A DNA stretch of 7,469 nt, taken from positions 1 to 7,469 of the forward strand of contig JBLMZA010000102.1 in NCBI GenBank assembly GCA_050258555.1. Reading direction: 5' to 3'. Both the position numbers and the translations under genes were made by a program. Source of the stretch: CAISDA01 sp050258555. Its GTDB lineage: Bacteria > Bacteroidota > Ignavibacteria > UBA10030 > UBA8401. The notes below the pieces were generated by a model. That model made no database searches. It was not told the origin of the DNA and worked only from the letters and a program-made list of their open reading frames with translations. Shown here one piece after another: positions 6,879 through 7,469 of the stretch (the first letter of the stretch is position 1; each line of letters begins with the position of its first letter).

Positions 6879-7469
6879 CTAGAACTCCTCTCCGGCCACG
6901 CGCGTGATATCGGCGCCGAGTCCGGAGAGTTTCTTTTCGATCGATTCATACCCGCGGTCCAGATGATACACCCTCAGGACTTCCGTCTCGCCTTCGGCGG
7001 CGAGGCCGGCCAGAATCAGCGCGGCCGACGCTCTCAGGTCCGTCGACATCACCTTCGCTCCCTCGAGCTTTTTCACGCCGCGTATGACCGCCATGTTTTC
7101 GTTCAAAACGATATTGGCGCCCAGCCGCACGAGCTCCGGCACATGCTTGAAGCGGTCGGTATAGATCGTGTCGGTGACGGTCGATGAGCCGTCGGCGACG
7201 GCCATGAGCGAGATCCACTGCGCCTGCATGTCCGTCGGAAATCCGGGATAGACCGATGTCACGACATCGACCGGGGAGATCTTCTTCGGCGCCTGCAGCT
7301 CGATCGAGCTTTTATCGATCGTGAGGACGGCGCCGGCATCGACAAGGCGCGTCGTGACGGCCGACAGATGCGACGGATCGCAGTTGGTGATCTGTATGCG
7401 GCCGCCGCACATGGCGCCGGCAATCAGAAGCGTGCCGGCCTCGATGCGGTCGGGAATGGTCACAACGGG
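6879..7469 (-). CDS. murA: UDP-N-acetylglucosamine 1-carboxyvinyltransferase (MurA), C-terminal part; 5' partial
   Basis: MurA transfers enolpyruvate from phosphoenolpyruvate to UDP-N-acetylglucosamine, the first committed step of cytoplasmic peptidoglycan precursor synthesis. The visible 196 residues correspond to roughly the C-terminal half of the usual ~420-residue enzyme, and the frame is open at the window end. Recognisable segments include PDRIEAGT near the edge and FPTDMQAQ with the catalytic Asp (codon at 7230-7232, Asp305 in E. coli numbering). DRFKHVPEL carries the Arg equivalent to Arg331 (7152-7154). Also present are STDLRASAALILAG (equivalent of Asp369-Arg371) and YHLDRGYE (Arg397, 6954-6956). 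All these residues are intact. The loop cysteine that binds fosfomycin lies in the missing half and cannot be judged. The GTG at 7461-7463 is an internal Val, not a start. The gene converges on the signalling operon with only 15 bases between stops and has no evident functional link to it. Confidence 0.97.
   Translation of the reverse strand, partial: PVVTIPDRIEAGTLLIAGAMCGGRIQITNCDPSHLSAVTTRLVDAGAVLTIDKSSIELQAPKKISPVDVVTSVYPGFPTDMQAQWISLMAVADGSSTVTDTIYTDRFKHVPELVRLGANIVLNENMAVIRGVKKLEGAKVMSTDLRASAALILAGLAAEGETEVLRVYHLDRGYESIEKKLSGLGADITRVAGEEF

Noticed and set aside
7461..7463. GTG as the start of the minus-strand gene
   Set aside because: The frame continues to the window edge, and alignment to MurA from memory places it in the middle of the protein.

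Overview
The window is bacterial, with a GC content of roughly 60% judged by eye and clear Shine-Dalgarno sequences. It carries the 3' part of a peptidoglycan gene (murA), so the host makes a murein wall. Nothing here is lineage-specific enough to name a phylum. HisKA_2-type kinases in tandem with PAS-rich proteins occur in several groups, including spirochaetes, deltaproteobacteria and alphaproteobacteria, and I do not choose among them.

Positions 1-6863 hold five genes on the plus strand, tightly packed and probably one transcription unit whose promoter lies upstream of the window. In order they are: (1) the 3' portion of a hybrid histidine kinase (PAS, DHp, ATPase, degenerate receiver, intact receiver); (2) a stand-alone histidine phosphotransfer (HPt) protein; (3) a short PAS-HisKA_2 kinase; (4) a long kinase with three PAS domains and a HisKA_2 core; and (5) a response regulator with receiver-PAS-PAS layout, whose start codon overlaps the stop of gene 4. 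Positions 6864-6878 form a 15-base junction. It is followed by murA (6879-7469) on the minus strand, converging on the operon and cut by the window end.

The likely wiring is inferred, not shown. The hybrid kinase passes phosphate His to Asp internally, then to the HPt protein. The two HisKA_2 kinases and the HPt protein may converge on the receiver of gene 5. None of the five proteins shows a DNA-binding, GGDEF/EAL or other effector domain, and none of the visible parts has an obvious membrane segment. The visible module is therefore a cytoplasmic sensing and phosphotransfer hub, and its output must lie elsewhere or be protein-protein contact.

No RNA gene, mobile element, CRISPR array or attachment site was seen. 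There is no gap above 300 bases: the longest intergenic stretch is 58 bases. The points most worth a second look are the output-less circuit, the pseudo-receiver in gene 1, the response regulator that stops exactly at a PAS boundary, and a perfect 12-bp inverted repeat near the 3' end of the HPt gene. I found no clear evidence of a wholly new system.
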